In this document: positions 62,400 through 64,000 of the stretch, piece by piece | How the letters are laid out: every line of letters starts with the position of its first letter | Position numbering within the stretch: position 1 is the stretch's first letter | Origin: CAVQJU01 sp963754955 | GTDB lineage: Bacteria > Acidobacteriota > Vicinamibacteria > Vicinamibacterales > CAVVIG01 | Direction of reading: 5' to 3' | Length of the DNA stretch: 64,000 nucleotides | NCBI GenBank assembly: GCA_963754955.1 | Contig: CAVWHY010000009.1 | Span: 620,001-684,000 of the forward strand | Position numbers and translations under genes: made by a program | Notes under the pieces: generated by a model | Told to the model about the DNA's origin: nothing | The model's input: the letters and a program-made list of their open reading frames with translations, nothing else | Database searches by the model: none

Positions 62400-64000
62400 C
62401 TACGCTGCCGATTCGGGAAGTTCCTCGGATCGCGCGTAATCGCAGTCCTCGTTGTTGCAGAGAAGCTGCCGCCCCAGCTTCTTGGTGATCTTCTCCACCA
62501 GGTAGGGCGCGTTGCACTTCGGGCAGGGCTCGACGATCGGCCGGTTCCAGAGCACGAAGTCGCAGTCCGGGTAGTTCGAGCAGCCGAAGAACGACTTGCC
62601 GCGCTTCGATTTCCGCTCGACGACCTCGCCGCCCTTGTCGGCGTCCTTCGGGCACATGAGGCCTGTCGTCTTGTGCTTGACGTACTTGCACTCGGGATAG
62701 CGGGTGCACGCGGTGAACTCGCCGAAGCGGCCCTGCTTCACCACCAGGTTGGCGTTGCACTTCGGACACAGCTCGTCGAGGATCTGGTCGCGCTTGGCCG
62801 CGGCGAGCCCGCCCTGCTTGGTGGCGATCAGCTTCCGCGTCGTCTTGCACTCCGGATAGCCCGAACAGGCGAGGAACGGACCGAACCGGCCGCGCTTGAG
62901 GGCCATCGGCTTGCCGCAGTTCTCGCACGGCTCGATCTCTTCCTCGCCGGACTCGGGTTCGGGCTCCTGGGTTTCGACCTCGCGCGTGTTGGTGCACTCG
63001 GGATACGCGCTGCACGCGATGAACGGGCCGAACTTGCCGACGCGTTTCAGCATCGGGGCGCCGCACTTGTCGCAGGCCTCCCCGATCTCGATGCCCTTCT
63101 TGAGATCGATCATCTCCTTGCCGGCGCGCGCGAGATCCTTCTTGAACTTCTTGTAGAACGCCGTCAGGGTCTTGACGTAGTCGGTCTTGCCCTCCTCGAT
63201 CTTGTCGAGGTCTTCCTCGAGGCTGCGCGTGTATTCGACGTCGATGATGTCCTCGAAGCTCTTGGTCAGGATGTCGGCGATGATCACGCCGAGCGCCGAC
63301 GGCTTGAACCGGCCCTCGGTCTTGTTGACGTATTCGCGGTCCTGCAGCACGCCAATAATCGAGGCGTAGGTGCTCGGGCGGCCGATGCCGTTTTCCTCGA
63401 GCTCCTTCACGAGCGTGGCCTCGGAGAACCGCGGCGGCGGCTGCGTGAACTTCTGTTCCGGCCGCAGCGCCTTCAGCTCGAGGCGATCGCCTTCGGCCAG
63501 CGGCGGCAGCACGCCGGACACGCCGTCGTCATCCTCGGACGCGTCGTTCCCACCCGGGCCGCCGGGGCCGCCATCCTTCTGCTCCGTCTCGCCGGGCGTC
63601 AGGCCGTACGTCGCCATCCAGCCGGGGAACTTCGGCACCGTGCCCTTCACGCGGAAGATGTAGTCCGCGGCCGTGACGTCCACCGTCGTCTCGTCGAACG
63701 TGGCCGGCGGCATCTGCGACGCGACGAACCGGTTCCAGATCAGGCGGTAGAGGGAGTACTGGTCGGGCGACAGGTACTGCCGGACGGTTTCGGGATCGTG
63801 CTGCAGTGACGTCGGCCGAATCGCCTCGTGCGCGTCCTGGGCGTCCGCCTTCGTTTTATAGACGTTGGGTTTTTCGAGCAGGTAGTCGTCGCCGAACGCG
63901 GACTTGATGTGCTCGCGAACCGCGACGATCGCCTCGTCCGCCACGCGCACCGAGTCGGTTCGCATGTAGGTGATGAGGCCGCCGGTGAGCCCGGGAATCT
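62400..64000 (-). CDS. topA: DNA topoisomerase I, 5' part cut by window
   Basis: Only the C-terminal two thirds are visible; the gene continues beyond 64000. The catalytic Tyr region is at the edge, in GLITYMRTDSVRVADEA. Then PNVYKTKADAQDAHEAIRPT, RLIWNRFVASQMPPA and the gate region ENGIGRPSTYASIIGVLQDR, and the C-terminal zinc-finger tail with about five Cys-4 units such as CDKCGAPML, CENCGKPMAL, CPKCNANLVV and CNNEDCDYARSEE. Relaxes negative supercoils. First gene of the run with trmFO, xerC and tdk. Confidence 0.95.
   Translation of the reverse strand, partial: IPGLTGGLITYMRTDSVRVADEAIVAVREHIKSAFGDDYLLEKPNVYKTKADAQDAHEAIRPTSLQHDPETVRQYLSPDQYSLYRLIWNRFVASQMPPATFDETTVDVTAADYIFRVKGTVPKFPGWMATYGLTPGETEQKDGGPGGPGGNDASEDDDGVSGVLPPLAEGDRLELKALRPEQKFTQPPPRFSEATLVKELEENGIGRPSTYASIIGVLQDREYVNKTEGRFKPSALGVIIADILTKSFEDIIDVEYTRSLEEDLDKIEEGKTDYVKTLTAFYKKFKKDLARAGKEMIDLKKGIEIGEACDKCGAPMLKRVGKFGPFIACSAYPECTNTREVETQEPEPESGEEEIEPCENCGKPMALKRGRFGPFLACSGYPECKTTRKLIATKQGGLAAAKRDQILDELCPKCNANLVVKQGRFGEFTACTRYPECKYVKHKTTGLMCPKDADKGGEVVERKSKRGKSFFGCSNYPDCDFVLWNRPIVEPCPKCNAPYLVEKITKKLGRQLLCNNEDCDYARSEELPESAA

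Overview
This is a high-GC bacterial chromosome segment with a Gram-negative envelope: a POTRA-barrel protein, TamB, a SurA-like chaperone domain and several lipoproteins. The best guess is Acidobacteriota, probably class Vicinamibacteria. That is an inference from a secreted family starting PRTPWGDPDLQG, from palindromic repeats that read through genes as residues like RLKPDATT, from a class II ribonucleotide reductase, and from the order topA-trmFO-xerC with hslV-hslU nearby. About a dozen single-base frame breaks sit inside otherwise conserved genes, so the sequence is probably a draft or metagenome assembly with residual indels.

Left third (1-27 kb). A helicase/exonuclease pair like MrfA/MrfB (1-3.6 kb) is followed by a more AT-rich nucleotide-sugar island (3.6-10.4 kb). 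The island holds a DUF4910 aminopeptidase-like protein, an RmlC-type epimerase, an SDR epimerase, glucose-1-phosphate cytidylyltransferase, a PIG-L deacetylase and a sugar C-methyltransferase. It is split by about 1 kb without a gene and ends at a decayed IS481-type transposase. Next come an amidohydrolase, an amino acid permease, an SDR, a DUF547 protein, a hydrolase, DinB and FkbM (10.7-18.4 kb). From 18.4 to 26.8 kb lies the most intriguing block: RibD-C reductase, sugar-dehydrogenase-like protein, methyltransferase, GT4 glycosyltransferase, 6-pyruvoyl-tetrahydropterin-synthase-like enzyme, zinc alcohol dehydrogenase, CDP-alcohol phosphotransferase, a GTP cyclohydrolase II tail fragment and a membrane sulfatase-fold protein. 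Together they look like a pathway for a glycosylated pterin-type metabolite that I cannot match to a characterised product.

Middle (27-51.6 kb). A MerR/TipA-like regulator, a secreted acidobacterial protein and nrdJ (B12-dependent ribonucleotide reductase, with a NrdR-box-like site and DnaA-box-like motifs upstream) lead to a long leftward run: hslV-hslU, an FN3 lipoprotein, a transaldolase-like aldolase, acyl-CoA carboxylase beta, a biotin carrier, tamB, a BamA/TamA protein and a SurA-like protein. Many of these overlap by 1-4 bases, suggesting coupled translation. A PEGA protein, a second permease, two secreted proteins and an ECF sigma/anti-sigma pair follow.

Right (51.7-64 kb). Two signalling pairs (GAF/PAS histidine kinase plus an HTH-receiver protein; NtrB-like kinase plus NtrC-like sigma54 activator) flank an ABC-F ATPase. 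Then, leftward, come topA (cut by the window end), trmFO, xerC and tdk.

Repeats are a theme of the whole window. Palindromic REP-like elements lie between genes and inside xerC, trmFO and the DUF547 gene. Short-period degenerate direct-repeat patches sit at gene ends, often supplying the stop codon, and sometimes inside coding regions (mrfA linker, ABC-F linker, the N-termini of the SurA-like and FN3 proteins). No tRNA, rRNA or CRISPR array was seen.
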